A program made the translations under genes and the position numbers. The notes beneath the pieces were generated by a model. The model worked only from the letters and a program-made list of their open reading frames with translations, was not told where the DNA came from and made no database searches. From positions 3,038,001 through 3,102,000 of the forward strand of contig NZ_AP027292.1 of the NCBI RefSeq assembly GCF_030295765.1: a stretch of 64,000 nt of DNA, written 5' to 3'. Within the stretch, counting starts at the first letter, position 1. Every line of letters starts with the position of its first letter. The stretch is from Neptuniibacter halophilus. Lineage in GTDB: Bacteria > Pseudomonadota > Gammaproteobacteria > Pseudomonadales > Balneatricaceae. This document shows positions 48,315-57,282 of the stretch, piece after piece.

Positions 48315-49115
48315 TTACTGCAGAGCCGGGGGCCGGGTCTGGGAGTCGGTATCGCCTGTTGGAGCTGTCTGCTCAGTGGCATGAAAAATTGTGTCATATT
48401 CACCGCTGTCTCTGAGCCACCTGAGCCCCTGATCAAGATCCCGGGCCAGTTGCTGGTGCTGCGGATTCTTCTTGCTGAAGGCGACATAGATCTCGCTGAC
48501 GTGATTAATCGCCCCTTTCTCAATGGCATCTTCCGGCAGGCCCATCTGATTCAGATTATAAAGAGCGACCTCGTCAAACATGATGGCGCCGTCGATACGT
48601 TGTGTCAGCAGCATGTTGATGATCTGTGACTGGTTGTTGACTGCGTGCTGTTTAAATCGGTGTTGATGTTGTGTGTACTCATCGCCGTATTCGTAATCAA
48701 TGATCACACCCATATTAAAGCCGTCCGGGATCAGCGCCGGGCGCGTAAAATTCTGTGCCTGACCTTTAGGAAAAAAGTAGGAGGCCTGAGTCAGCATCAG
48801 CGGCTCTTCGCCAAAATGAAATCGCATCTCAGTGCTGGGTTGGCGGGTCACATTCCAGCAGGCATCTACCTCTCCCATTTCGGTTGAGCGTAAGGCTCTG
48901 GCGTAGGGCAGTACCTCAATGGAAAACGCTCTGCCGACGCTGGAAAACGCCGCTTCCACCAGATTGTAGGAGATCCCTTTGCCATGCATGTCTGAGAAGG
49001 GGGGCCAGCTGTTCTCTGCCGCGATCACAATCGGCTCTTTAGCCGCGCTCGTAAAAGAGATCAGGCTGATAAGACAGACCAGTAAACCTGATCCTGGTTT
49101 AGAAAAGCGCTTCAT
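48315..49115 (-). CDS. Periplasmic substrate-binding protein, family 3
   Basis: A 266-residue protein with a signal peptide (about 1-25, ending FTSAA-K) and the SBP-bac-3 fold. Features include ENSWPPFSDMHGKGISYNLVEAAF at the N-terminal lobe and IDGAIMFDEVALYNL in the hinge region. No ABC permease or ATPase gene is adjacent, as with the protein at 18886, so it is an orphan. The ligand may be an amino acid by family only. The last 20 residues are rich in Thr, Pro and Gln. Confidence 0.82.
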   Translation of the reverse strand: MKRFSKPGSGLLVCLISLISFTSAAKEPIVIAAENSWPPFSDMHGKGISYNLVEAAFSSVGRAFSIEVLPYARALRSTEMGEVDACWNVTRQPSTEMRFHFGEEPLMLTQASYFFPKGQAQNFTRPALIPDGFNMGVIIDYEYGDEYTQHQHRFKQHAVNNQSQIINMLLTQRIDGAIMFDEVALYNLNQMGLPEDAIEKGAINHVSEIYVAFSKKNPQHQQLARDLDQGLRWLRDSGEYDTIFHATEQTAPTGDTDSQTRPPALQ

Positions 49116-49324
49116 CTATGAACTCTGGGCGTGGCAGGCAATATCGGTTCAGTAAATTATAACTGAATTTGGCTCTGATGCCCCGCTGTGGCTGTTGTTG
49201 AAAAGGGAAAAAGCTGTTTCCAAATAAAGAGTTATGGATATGAAAAATAAAAGGTGACCCGGTTAGGGTGCCGCAGCACCCGTTACCGGTTCGAAGGGGG
49301 AAGGGGTCTTGCTGGCAGAGCGGC

Positions 49325-49603
49325 TCAGGCGGCCACTCTGCTGGATTTGTGTTCAGGATGGGTTGCAATAAAGTGTTTCAGAACCTTATGCAACATCTCG
49401 GCGTGGCCGTAATTACGATCACGCTGAGCTTTTTCTATGTCGTCCATGATGATTGTTTTTATCTTCTGTTCACCATCATGGGTAATCATATAATGGCCCA
49501 GTGCCATCGCGATCATGGAGTCCATATGTTCGTGTTCCGCAATCGCACCGACTTCGTCTGCTGTCAGGTCACTCAGCTCCAAGCACTCTTCATAGGTTAA
49601 CAT
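49325..49603 (-). CDS. Small conserved-looking protein of unknown function
   Basis: A 92-residue acidic, helix-rich protein with no membrane segment. The start at 49603 (MLTYEECLELSDLTADEV) has GAGGA eight bases upstream and is preferred over 49660. The N-terminus resembles small 'ELSDLTEDEV' proteins of marine gammaproteobacteria. Histidines are frequent (AEHEHMDSM, GHAEMLHKVLKHFIATHPEH), so metal binding is possible. No function can be assigned. Confidence 0.65.
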   Translation of the reverse strand: MLTYEECLELSDLTADEVGAIAEHEHMDSMIAMALGHYMITHDGEQKIKTIIMDDIEKAQRDRNYGHAEMLHKVLKHFIATHPEHKSSRVAA

Positions 49604-49911
49604 CTTGCGTCCTCTACCCTCTGATAAGGCCTTTAATACGACCTTTTTATTTGCTGGCACCGGTCTCTCTCTTTACCGGCAGAAATGAGTTTAGGAGAGG
49701 TACAGAGGTTTCTCTAATCCTGATAATGGATAAAAATTCAATTTGAATATTTTTTCAAAAAATGTGATTCATGCTGCGGGTGCGAAAGTCAGAGGCATCT
49801 GAGCTGCCCGGAACCGGGTATTTCGGGGCTGGGGAGGTGGTGCATTACAGCAACCCCAAACTGGTGCGCGTGAACCAGTTTGGGGAGCAGAAAAAAATTC
49901 ATCCTGACCGG
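49604..49911. other. Intergenic region behind thrB
   Basis: These 308 bases hold the terminator hairpin of the thrB operon (49854-49885) and an AT-rich stretch at 49725-49765 likely to carry the promoter of the small protein at 49603. No frame of note was found. Confidence 0.5.
49854..49885 (-). terminator. Terminator hairpin of the gcvT-lipA-thrB unit
   Basis: CCCCAAACTGGT and ACCAGTTTGGGG form a perfect 12-bp stem with an eight-base loop, 26 bases after the thrB stop. A short T-containing tail (TTGCTGT) follows on the minus strand. Confidence 0.65.
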
Positions 49912-50850
49912 TTATAAAACCAGCTCTGTGGTGGCCATCAACCAGGCTAACAGGCGCTGCTTACCCAGCGGGTCTTTCTGGGTGACGACCTCGCCACTGG
50001 AAGGAAAATGCAGATCACGTAGCCGCGACAACCAGAAGCGTAATGCGGCCAGCCGCATCATCGGCAGCAACTCTGCCTGTTCCAGTGAATTCAGAGTACG
50101 CTGCTGCTGGTAATGACGCAGAAGCTGTCGGGCCTTGTCCAGACAGAAACGGGCGTCGGACTCATCAAAGCACCAGGCGTTGAGCGTCACGCTCAGGTCA
50201 TAGAGGTAGGGCGCAGGGCAGGCGTGATAGAAATCGATCAGCCCGGCGAGCTGATCACCCTTGAACAGCGCATTATCCGGAAACAGATCCGCATGTACCG
50301 GGCCGGCAGGCAGGTTTTCCCAGTCGAGCTGGTGCGCTTCAGCGAGTGCTTTCTCTAGCAGGGACTGTTGCTCTGGCTTCAGGCGGGGCATCAGGCGTTC
50401 AGCTAATTGCTGGCACCAGAGAGGGATTTGGTCACTGCGCCGGGCCGGCAGTTCAGCGGCCAGTTGGTGAGCGCGCGCCAGTGTCGCACCGATAATACCG
50501 GTCTGAGCCAGATTAGGCTGCTCCAGAGGTGCGCCATTCAGGCGTCGCATGAGGACTGCGGGTCGCTGATTCAGGCTGCTGAAGGCGTCACCATTGCGTA
50601 AGGGAACCAGTTCTGCACAGGGCAGGCCATGACGACTAAGCTGCTGTACCAGACCGAGAATAAACGGTAGTTCAGCAGAGGATACGGATTCAACCAGAGT
50701 CAGTACGTAACGACCCTGATCCGTATCAACAAAAAAATTACTGTTTTCAACACCGGCACTGATCCCTTCATAAGCGATAAGCTGGCCAACTTCGTATTCT
50801 GTCAGGTGTTGCTCAAGTTCGGTAAAGCTGACGGATGTGTAAACCGACAT
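49912..50850 (-). CDS. thrB: Homoserine kinase (APH/choline kinase fold)
   Basis: A 312-residue kinase of the aminoglycoside-phosphotransferase fold, the ThrB type of Pseudomonas and relatives and not the GHMP type of E. coli. Motifs are SAGVENSNFFV near the N-terminus, the catalytic VHADLFPDNALF and the metal-binding LIDFYHACPAPYLYDL. It phosphorylates homoserine on the way to threonine. The start at 50850 (MSVYTSV) is chosen; the frame continues to 50907. It lies 17 bases after the SoxG-like gene in an apparent operon with lipA. Confidence 0.92.
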   Translation of the reverse strand: MSVYTSVSFTELEQHLTEYEVGQLIAYEGISAGVENSNFFVDTDQGRYVLTLVESVSSAELPFILGLVQQLSRHGLPCAELVPLRNGDAFSSLNQRPAVLMRRLNGAPLEQPNLAQTGIIGATLARAHQLAAELPARRSDQIPLWCQQLAERLMPRLKPEQQSLLEKALAEAHQLDWENLPAGPVHADLFPDNALFKGDQLAGLIDFYHACPAPYLYDLSVTLNAWCFDESDARFCLDKARQLLRHYQQQRTLNSLEQAELLPMMRLAALRFWLSRLRDLHFPSSGEVVTQKDPLGKQRLLAWLMATTELVL

Positions 50851-50867
50851 AGTTCTGGGGTGTCCTT

Positions 50868-51458
50868 TCAGTGATCCTGTGCCGGTTTGGCATCTTGTTT
50901 CAGCCACTGCCAGAGCCCTTCCGCACCGCTTTTACGGATCAGAATGTCGTAGTCTTCGGCATCCTGCAGCGGCATGATGCTGATCTCACGGGGTTCGCTG
51001 TCATCGTATCGGACAAAATGGTTCGGGTAGGTATTACGGCTGTTAAGCAGATACGCCAGCGCTGCGGGTTCAAGACTGAGCTTCAGTGGACCGCTTGTTT
51101 CTGCAAGCAGGGATATATCCTGACCGAAACATTCCTGCAGTGCCTGAGCCACCGATTCGTGAGTGCCTGCCTGAGGCAGAACCAGCCATTCAGTGTCGCT
51201 GACCCAAAGGATCGCCAGACGCCCCAGACAGGAGATACGATTGACGGTCAGCGGGCGGGCAACGCTCATCACTTCACCCAACGCAATCAGCAGGGCCTGA
51301 TTATCCGGTTCGGTGTCCAGTGCCAGATCACCGAGAAACGGACGCTCACGAACCATGATACTGCTGATCCGGCTCTGCTGATCGATGGCGGCCTGCAGGT
51401 TCAGGTGAACCAGCGGGCTACCGGGAGTGAAAGTGGGGTTGTTGCCTTGAAATGCCAT
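50868..51458 (-). CDS. Sarcosine oxidase gamma subunit-like protein
   Basis: A 196-residue protein resembling the gamma subunit of heterotetrameric sarcosine oxidase, a GcvT-like domain. Matching blocks are ERPFLGDLAL, a central ILWVSDTEWLVL strand, AETSGPLKLSLEP and the C-terminal DYDILIRKSGAEGLWQWL. No soxA, soxB or soxD gene is present. It lies 13 bases after lipA and 17 before thrB, with AGGAG before its ATG, so it belongs to the lipA-thrB operon. Conserved function outside sarcosine oxidase is not established. Confidence 0.72.
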   Translation of the reverse strand: MAFQGNNPTFTPGSPLVHLNLQAAIDQQSRISSIMVRERPFLGDLALDTEPDNQALLIALGEVMSVARPLTVNRISCLGRLAILWVSDTEWLVLPQAGTHESVAQALQECFGQDISLLAETSGPLKLSLEPAALAYLLNSRNTYPNHFVRYDDSEPREISIMPLQDAEDYDILIRKSGAEGLWQWLKQDAKPAQDH

Positions 51459-51471
51459 GAAATTACTCCTG

Positions 51472-52407
51472 TTACAGGGCCTTAGCCTGCAGATCCGCAT
51501 GGTAGGAGGAACGTACCATCGGTCCGCTGGCTACATTCTTAAAGCCCAGCTCATATCCGATCTCTTCGTAGGTTTTGAACTCTTGCGGAGTGACGTAGCG
51601 CTCAACTGCCAGATGGTGCTTGCTCGGCTGTAGGTACTGACCGATGGTAAGCATATCCACATCGTTGGCACGTAGATCTTTCATTACCTGAACGATCTCT
51701 TCCTGAGTTTCCCCCAGCCCCACCATCAGGCCGGATTTGGTATCCACCTCCGGGTGACGACGTTTGAACTGGTACAGCAGGTTAAGAGAACCGTGATAAT
51801 CAGCACCCGGGCGAACAGCGTCATACAGGCGCGGTACGGTTTCCAGATTGTGATTGAGTACGTCAGGTACCGAAGTGGCGAGAATATCCAGTGCTGTATC
51901 CACTTTACCGCGGAAATCGGGTACCAGAATCTCTACCTTCAGCGTGTCGCTGACCGCACGGGCTTCGCGAACGACCTCGGCAAAGTGAGCTGCGCCACCA
52001 TCGCGCAGGTCATCCCGGTCCACTGAGGTGATAACCACATATTTCAGGCCCAGCTGCTGAATCGTGGAGGCAACATTTTTAGGCTCCTCCGGATCAAGCG
52101 GCATCGGCCGACCGTGCGCCACATCGCAGAAAGGACAGCGGCGGGTACAGATCGCGCCCATAATCATCAGGGTTGCGGTCTTGTGGCTGAAACACTCTGC
52201 CAGGTTAGGGCAGGATGCTTCTTCACACACGGTATGCAGGTTCAGCTCACGGAGCTGCTTTTTGACCTTTTTAACATTCGCATTGGAGCGCGCATCGATA
52301 CGGATCCACTCCGGTTTGCGCAGACGTTTGCGCTCCGGGTCCGGTTTGTGTCGCAGGCGCGACATTTTCGATTCGCCTTTCAGCTCTTTTAATGGGATCA
52401 GGTCCAT
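51472..52407 (-). CDS. lipA: Lipoyl synthase
   Basis: A 311-residue radical SAM enzyme that inserts two sulfurs into the octanoyl chain of lipoyl-carrier proteins. Both iron-sulfur motifs are present: auxiliary cluster C-x4-C-x5-C ([12 protein letters not shown]) and radical SAM CxxxCxxC (CTRRCPFC). The terminal RSSYHA supplies the auxiliary-cluster serine. It lies between gcvT and the SoxG-like gene; lipoylated GcvH (encoded at 58624) is a likely client. GAGGTG precedes the ATG at 52407. No lipB is visible. Confidence 0.97.
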   Translation of the reverse strand: MDLIPLKELKGESKMSRLRHKPDPERKRLRKPEWIRIDARSNANVKKVKKQLRELNLHTVCEEASCPNLAECFSHKTATLMIMGAICTRRCPFCDVAHGRPMPLDPEEPKNVASTIQQLGLKYVVITSVDRDDLRDGGAAHFAEVVREARAVSDTLKVEILVPDFRGKVDTALDILATSVPDVLNHNLETVPRLYDAVRPGADYHGSLNLLYQFKRRHPEVDTKSGLMVGLGETQEEIVQVMKDLRANDVDMLTIGQYLQPSKHHLAVERYVTPQEFKTYEEIGYELGFKNVASGPMVRSSYHADLQAKAL

Positions 52408-52474
52408 GGTCCACCTCAGGGTAGGGCAGCGGCCATGCGTTTAAACACAGCCGCTGTGTGAGTCAGATAATGAA

Positions 52475-53590
52475 TTAACCGCGATAGTAACGCTGTTCAA
52501 TAAACGGCGCTTTTGACACTACCATCGGCATCTGCTTGCCGCGGACCAGTGCAAACAGCTCGGTTTCCAGTGCGGCGTATTCGGTGGCTACATAACCCAT
52601 CGCAACCGGTTTGCCGACGGTCGGGCCAAAGCTGCCGCTGGTGACAACCCCGACTTTCTCGCCAGCGGCGTTCACCAGCTCAGCACCTTCACGAATCGGC
52701 GCTTTACCGGAGGCGATCAGACCAACACGCTTACGGCTGTAGTTTTTGTCAGCGATCTGCTCAAAGATCTTTTCTGCGCCCGGGAAACCTCCCGCGCGTT
52801 CACCGTCGGCGCGGCGGCACTTGCTGATTGCCCAGATCAGGCTGCCTTCGATCGGTGTGGTTGTCGGGTCAAGATCGTGTCCGTAAAGGCACAGTCCGGA
52901 TTCCAGACGCAGCGAATCGCGGGCACCGAGGCCGATAAACTCGACTTCAGGCTGTTCCAGAAACAGGCGGCACAGGCGTTCTGCTTCTGCGGCAGGAATG
53001 GAGATCTCATAGCCATCTTCACCGGTGTAACCGGAACGGCTGACAAAGCAATCGACGCCGTCGATGCTGATATGACGCGAATCCATAAATACCAGTTCGT
53101 TTACTTCCGGGCAGATACGGGACAGCGCCTCAGCGGCCTTCGGGCCCTGCAGAGCAACCAGTGCACGGTCATCCAGCACTTCCAGCTCAACATCGTCTGC
53201 CAGATGAGTACGCATATGGGCGATATCCTGCTCTTTGCAGGCAGCATTCACGACTACATAGAGGTGATCACCGTAGTTGGTCACCATCAGGTCGTCCATA
53301 ATGCCGCCTTCCTCATTGGTGAACAGGGCGTAGCGCTGCTTACCCGCTGGCAGATCGATGATATCGACAGGCACCAGCTTTTCCAGTTCAGCAGCGGCGT
53401 TAACGCCGGTCAGTTTAACCTGACCCATATGGGAAACGTCGAACAGACCGGCCTGTTCGCGGGTGTGCAGGTGTTCCTTTTTAACACCCAGCGGGTACTG
53501 AACAGGCATTTCAAAACCTGCGAAAGGGACCATTTTTCCGCCCAGCTCAATGTGCAGGTCATACAGCGGTGTTTTGTTCAGTTCAGACAT
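52475..53590 (-). CDS. gcvT: Aminomethyltransferase (glycine cleavage T protein)
   Basis: A 371-residue tetrahydrofolate-binding T protein. It takes the aminomethyl group from GcvH and yields 5,10-methylene-THF and ammonia. Hallmarks are GGKMVPFAGFEMPVQYP at the start, VSHMGQ, the folate-binding SRSGYTGEDGYEIS and GLGARDSLRLE. The start at 53590 has GGAGAA upstream; the frame opens further back. It is on the opposite strand from gcvH and gcvP, 158 bases after the AGCS gene and 67 bases before lipA. Confidence 0.96.
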   Translation of the reverse strand: MSELNKTPLYDLHIELGGKMVPFAGFEMPVQYPLGVKKEHLHTREQAGLFDVSHMGQVKLTGVNAAAELEKLVPVDIIDLPAGKQRYALFTNEEGGIMDDLMVTNYGDHLYVVVNAACKEQDIAHMRTHLADDVELEVLDDRALVALQGPKAAEALSRICPEVNELVFMDSRHISIDGVDCFVSRSGYTGEDGYEISIPAAEAERLCRLFLEQPEVEFIGLGARDSLRLESGLCLYGHDLDPTTTPIEGSLIWAISKCRRADGERAGGFPGAEKIFEQIADKNYSRKRVGLIASGKAPIREGAELVNAAGEKVGVVTSGSFGPTVGKPVAMGYVATEYAALETELFALVRGKQMPMVVSKAPFIEQRYYRG

Positions 53591-53713
53591 CGTGTTCTCC
53601 ATCATGCTCGTTTGCCAGCCCGCTGCGTTGGCGGGGTGGTCATCGTTGTTCAAATACGCTCTATGGGAAAAGCTCAGGGTGCAGCCGGAACCTTTTCAAT
53701 AAACCGCAGGGTT

Positions 53714-53744
53714 AAAGTGCCGGGCCGCAGCCGACCCGGCTTTA
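53714..53744 (-). terminator. Hairpin after the AGCS gene
   Basis: GCCGGG and CCCGGC arms with a GC-rich loop, immediately after the symporter stop, ending in ACTTTAA. Because the T-run is short, partial read-through into gcvT is possible. Confidence 0.5.
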
Positions 53745-53748
53745 TTAC

Positions 53749-55131
53749 TTACTGTTGTTCGCTGGCCGCTTCGGCAGATGAACCGCCACGGGCAAAGAAC
53801 TCACGGCTCAGCCTGAATACAACCGGGCTCAGCAGGGCCAGTGCGATCAGGTTAGGAATCGCCATCATCGCATTCAGGGTATCTGCAACCAGCCAGATAA
53901 AGTCCAGGCTGACCCCCGCACCTACCGGAACCGCAATGATCCAGAGCAAGCGGTAAGGTTTGATCGCTTTCACACCAAACAGGAACTCAACGCAACGCTC
54001 GCCGTAGAAAGACCAGCCAATAATGGTGGTGAAGGCAAAGATCGCCAGCGCAATGGCTACCAGATAGTTACCCACGCCCGGCAGCGCCTGAGCAAAGGCG
54101 GCTGAAGTCAGTGCAGCACCGGATTCACCAGACGTCCAGGCACCGGAAGTAATAATGACCAGACCGGTGATGGAGCAGATGATGATGGTGTCAATAAAGG
54201 TACCCAGCATCGCGATCAGGCCCTGACGAACCGGATCTTTAGTCTGTGACGCAGCGTGTGCAATCGGAGCAGAACCCAGGCCTGCTTCGTTGGAGAAGAC
54301 ACCACGTGCCACACCGAAACGAATTGCAGCCCAGACAGCAGCACCGGCAAAACCACCTTCAGCAGCGGCTGGTGAGAATGCATGGGTGAACACCAGATCA
54401 ATAGCAGCAGGGATCGCATCTGCATTGATGGCCAGTACCACCAGACCCGCCGCCAGATAAGCGATTGCCATCAGCGGAACCAGCGAACCGGCCACTGCGC
54501 CGATACGTTTGATACCACCAATCAGCACTGCACCTACCAGCACCATAAGGATCAGGCCGGTTGCCCAGTGGTTAAGACCGAAGTTGGATTCCAGTACATC
54601 CGCAACAGAGTTGGACTGTACCGTGTTGCCGATGCCGAAGGCGGCGATGGCACCAAAGATGGCAAAGGCCGTGCCCAGCCAGGCCCATTTCGCACCCAGA
54701 CCGTTCTTAATGTAGTACATAGGGCCACCTACGTGGTTACCCTCTTCATCGACTTCACGGTATTTCACTGCCAGAACGGCTTCGGAGAATTTGGTTGCCA
54801 TACCGACCAGCGCGGTACACCACATCCAGAACAGGGCTCCCGGGCCGCCGAGGAAAACGGCGGTGGCAACACCCGCGATATTACCCGTGCCCACCGTAGC
54901 GGACAGGGCGGTCATCAGTGCCTGGAAGGGAGAGATTTCACCATCTTTCTCTTCACCCTGACGGCTGCTGCGACCTTCGAAAAGTAGTTTGAAACCGGTG
55001 CCCAGCTTGAACAGGGGCATCAGGCGTAACCCCAGCATCAGGAAGAAACCGACGCCAAGGATAAGAACGAGCATCAACGGACCCCAGACGATACCGTTAA
55101 TTGCACCAATGATTGAGTTTAATGTTTCCAT
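53749..55131 (-). CDS. Sodium:alanine/glycine symporter (AGCS family)
   Basis: A 460-residue inner-membrane transporter with about 10-11 hydrophobic segments. AGCS signatures include SALSATVGTGNIAGVATAVFLGGPGALFWMW near residue 70 and the GVFSNEAGLGSAPIAHAA block. It imports alanine or glycine with sodium. The position next to gcvT, and divergent from sdaA, glyA, gcvH and gcvP, points to glycine (or serine) as the relevant substrate, as an inference. The start at 55131 has GGAG nine bases upstream; an ATG at 55146 is possible. Confidence 0.93.
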   Translation of the reverse strand: METLNSIIGAINGIVWGPLMLVLILGVGFFLMLGLRLMPLFKLGTGFKLLFEGRSSRQGEEKDGEISPFQALMTALSATVGTGNIAGVATAVFLGGPGALFWMWCTALVGMATKFSEAVLAVKYREVDEEGNHVGGPMYYIKNGLGAKWAWLGTAFAIFGAIAAFGIGNTVQSNSVADVLESNFGLNHWATGLILMVLVGAVLIGGIKRIGAVAGSLVPLMAIAYLAAGLVVLAINADAIPAAIDLVFTHAFSPAAAEGGFAGAAVWAAIRFGVARGVFSNEAGLGSAPIAHAASQTKDPVRQGLIAMLGTFIDTIIICSITGLVIITSGAWTSGESGAALTSAAFAQALPGVGNYLVAIALAIFAFTTIIGWSFYGERCVEFLFGVKAIKPYRLLWIIAVPVGAGVSLDFIWLVADTLNAMMAIPNLIALALLSPVVFRLSREFFARGGSSAEAASEQQ

Positions 55132-55275
55132 AAACCCGGACTCCATAGAATTGTTATTTTTATTGACAGATGGAGGGTTACTGGGGATCAGCACCCCGGT
55201 GACCCGACCTACCTTCTATCTCTTATTTATTTCTCCATGACTGCCTGAAGAAAAAATATAGAAAAAGATGAATAA

Positions 55276-55291
55276 GTTTCCAATAGGAAAC
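55276..55291. promoter_or_regulatory. GTTTCC palindrome, symporter side
   Basis: GTTTCC-AATA-GGAAAC, a perfect 6-bp inverted repeat with a four-base spacer, 145 bases from the AGCS start. The size fits a dimeric helix-turn-helix repressor or activator. Confidence 0.5.
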
Positions 55292-55666
55292 AAACCTAGC
55301 TCAACAGGAAATTTATTTCAATCAAAAATATCCCCCAGATTCCATCCGGCAGTGGATGTTTGCGTGGTTCCTCAGCGCTTGTATTGAAAAAACAGGGGGT
55401 TAGCGGAATAGGAAAATTATTCATTCTGAAAATTGAGCGAACTTCATAATTTGCATAATGCTTTATTCATAACGACATTTCTTGTCTGCCTTGGGTCGTG
55501 TTTGGCTGTTTTCTGTCAGCCAACTCTTAAGGTGGGTGAGCCCGGTCAGGGCTGGAAGAGGGCTCAGGTGTTGTGTCGGTTACAGGCGGACAGGGGAGCT
55601 GTATAAGGTTGTTCAGTCGAGTCAGTGAACAGAGGAGAGGGGAGGAGATATACGTCTGGAGAATAA

Positions 55667-55682
55667 GTTTCCTATAAGAAAC
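55667..55682. promoter_or_regulatory. GTTTCC palindrome, sdaA side
   Basis: GTTTCC-TATA-AGAAAC, the same design with one mismatch (the inner pair C-A), flanked by AA and TT that extend the arms. It lies 172 bases from the sdaA start. Confidence 0.5.
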
Positions 55683-55853
55683 TTTTTGTTGATTTTGGAA
55701 AATTGCGCTGATAATCTGCCCAAATCGAAATGCGGATTGATTAAAAAGCAGTCAGTCCTGAGCCGAAGTGCGGGTGGTCTTGTCTAAGCCTTATTAAGGC
55801 TGATCGCCCTATCCATAATAAAAAGAGCGGTTCACCGCTGCGGAGAAGTTAAC

Positions 55854-57233
55854 GTGCCACTGAGTATCTTTGATCTTTATAAAGTGGGTATAGGCCCATC
55901 CAGTTCCCATACCGTGGGGCCGGTGGTTGCAGCCAATCGCTTTCTGCAGGAGCTGCGCGACCGTGCGCTGCTGGATCAGGTGGTTTCACTGCATGTAGGG
56001 TTGTTCGGTTCACTGGCGATGACCGGTAAAGGGCATGCGACTGATGTGGCGGTGATGATTGGTCTGATGGATGAGAAACCGGATCAGGTCGATCCTGATC
56101 AGGTGCCGGTCTATGTGGAACAGATCCGCGAGACCCGTCAGCTTAATCTGGCCGGGGAGCGGATGATTGCGTTCGATCCGGAAACTGATCTGCCTTTTAA
56201 CTTCGGCGAGTCCCTGCCTAAGCATCCGAATGGAATGCACTTTAAAGCCTATGACGCGGCCGGCATTATTCTGCATGACAACATTTTTTATTCCGTAGGC
56301 GGGGGTTTTGTGCTCAGCGATGCGGAAGCCGGTCAGGGCGTTGTAGAAGAAGATGAGCTGCAACAGCCTTACAGCTTTAATAATGGTGCTGAGCTGATGG
56401 CGCTGAGTGAGCGTGAAGGCAAAAGCATTGCTGAGCTGGTACTGGAGAATGAGCTGGTCTGGGGCAGTAAGGAAGATCTGGAGCAGCGCCTCTGGGATCT
56501 CTGGCAGGTGATGGATCAGTGTATCCGACGTGGCTGTGCGGCTACCGGTGAACTGCCGGGCGGTCTGAATATCAAGCGTCGTGCTAATCAGCTCTATCGG
56601 GAGTTGACCACCAGCCCTGAAGCGGCGTTCAAAGATCAACTGACGGTGATGGACTGGGTCAACCTGTTCGCCATCGCGGTCAATGAAGAGAACGCAGCAG
56701 GTGGCCGCGTAGTGACTGCGCCGACAAATGGTGCAGCCGGGGTGATTCCAGCGGTACTGGCTTACTACGATCGTTTTGTGCCCGGTTCCAGCCGGCAGGG
56801 CATCTTTGATTTCCTCGCGACCTCTGCGGCGATCGGCATGCTGTATAAAAAGAACGCTTCCATCTCTGCTGCCGAAGTGGGCTGTCAGGGGGAGATTGGC
56901 GTTGCCTGTTCCATGGCGGCCGGTGCGCTCTGTGCAGTGATGGGCGGAACGACTCAGCAGATTGAAAATGCGGCTGAGATCGGTATGGAACATAACCTGG
57001 GGCTGACCTGCGACCCGATCGGTGGTCTGGTTCAGGTGCCTTGCATCGAGCGGAATACCATGGGGGCAGTGAAAGCGATTAACGCCGCACGGCTGGCGTT
57101 GCGCGGCGATGGCAAACACCACGTCTCACTGGATTCGGTCATCGAAACGATGCGTCAGACCGGTCTCGATATGCAGGACAAATACAAAGAAACCTCACAG
57201 GGTGGGCTGGCGGTCAACGTCGTGGCCTGTTAA
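55854..57233 (+). CDS. sdaA: L-serine ammonia-lyase
   Basis: A 459-residue single-chain iron-sulfur serine deaminase that makes pyruvate and ammonia. The N-terminal beta domain has [14 protein letters not shown]. The catalytic alpha domain has [15 protein letters not shown] and the cluster-binding cysteines in [19 protein letters not shown] and [18 protein letters not shown]. The start is GTG at 55854 with CGGAG upstream. It leads the sdaA-glyA-gcvH-gcvP run, which lets glycine be turned to serine and then to pyruvate. A -10 box is not obvious. Confidence 0.95.
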   Translation: MPLSIFDLYKVGIGPSSSHTVGPVVAANRFLQELRDRALLDQVVSLHVGLFGSLAMTGKGHATDVAVMIGLMDEKPDQVDPDQVPVYVEQIRETRQLNLAGERMIAFDPETDLPFNFGESLPKHPNGMHFKAYDAAGIILHDNIFYSVGGGFVLSDAEAGQGVVEEDELQQPYSFNNGAELMALSEREGKSIAELVLENELVWGSKEDLEQRLWDLWQVMDQCIRRGCAATGELPGGLNIKRRANQLYRELTTSPEAAFKDQLTVMDWVNLFAIAVNEENAAGGRVVTAPTNGAAGVIPAVLAYYDRFVPGSSRQGIFDFLATSAAIGMLYKKNASISAAEVGCQGEIGVACSMAAGALCAVMGGTTQQIENAAEIGMEHNLGLTCDPIGGLVQVPCIERNTMGAVKAINAARLALRGDGKHHVSLDSVIETMRQTGLDMQDKYKETSQGGLAVNVVAC

Positions 57234-57282
57234 CGGCCTGCCTGTCTTCTATTTCATTCGCACTAACTAAGAGAATAACAAC

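Larger units (their letters stand above)
55132..55853. other. Divergent regulatory region of the glycine/serine island
   Basis: These 722 bases separate the symporter gene from sdaA. Each side has a near-identical palindrome (55276 and 55667), and the sequence around each begins with the same 12-mer GAATAAGTTTCC in the same orientation. The middle is AT-rich at 55400-55480 and GC-rich at 55530-55640. No frame of useful length, glycine riboswitch or terminator was recognised. Confidence 0.6.

Noticed and set aside
55132..55853. Glycine riboswitch upstream of sdaA or the AGCS gene
   Set aside because: The conserved CCGAAGG-GCAAA core and GGTAAAAGGAC-type 3' element of tandem glycine aptamers are not present on either strand.
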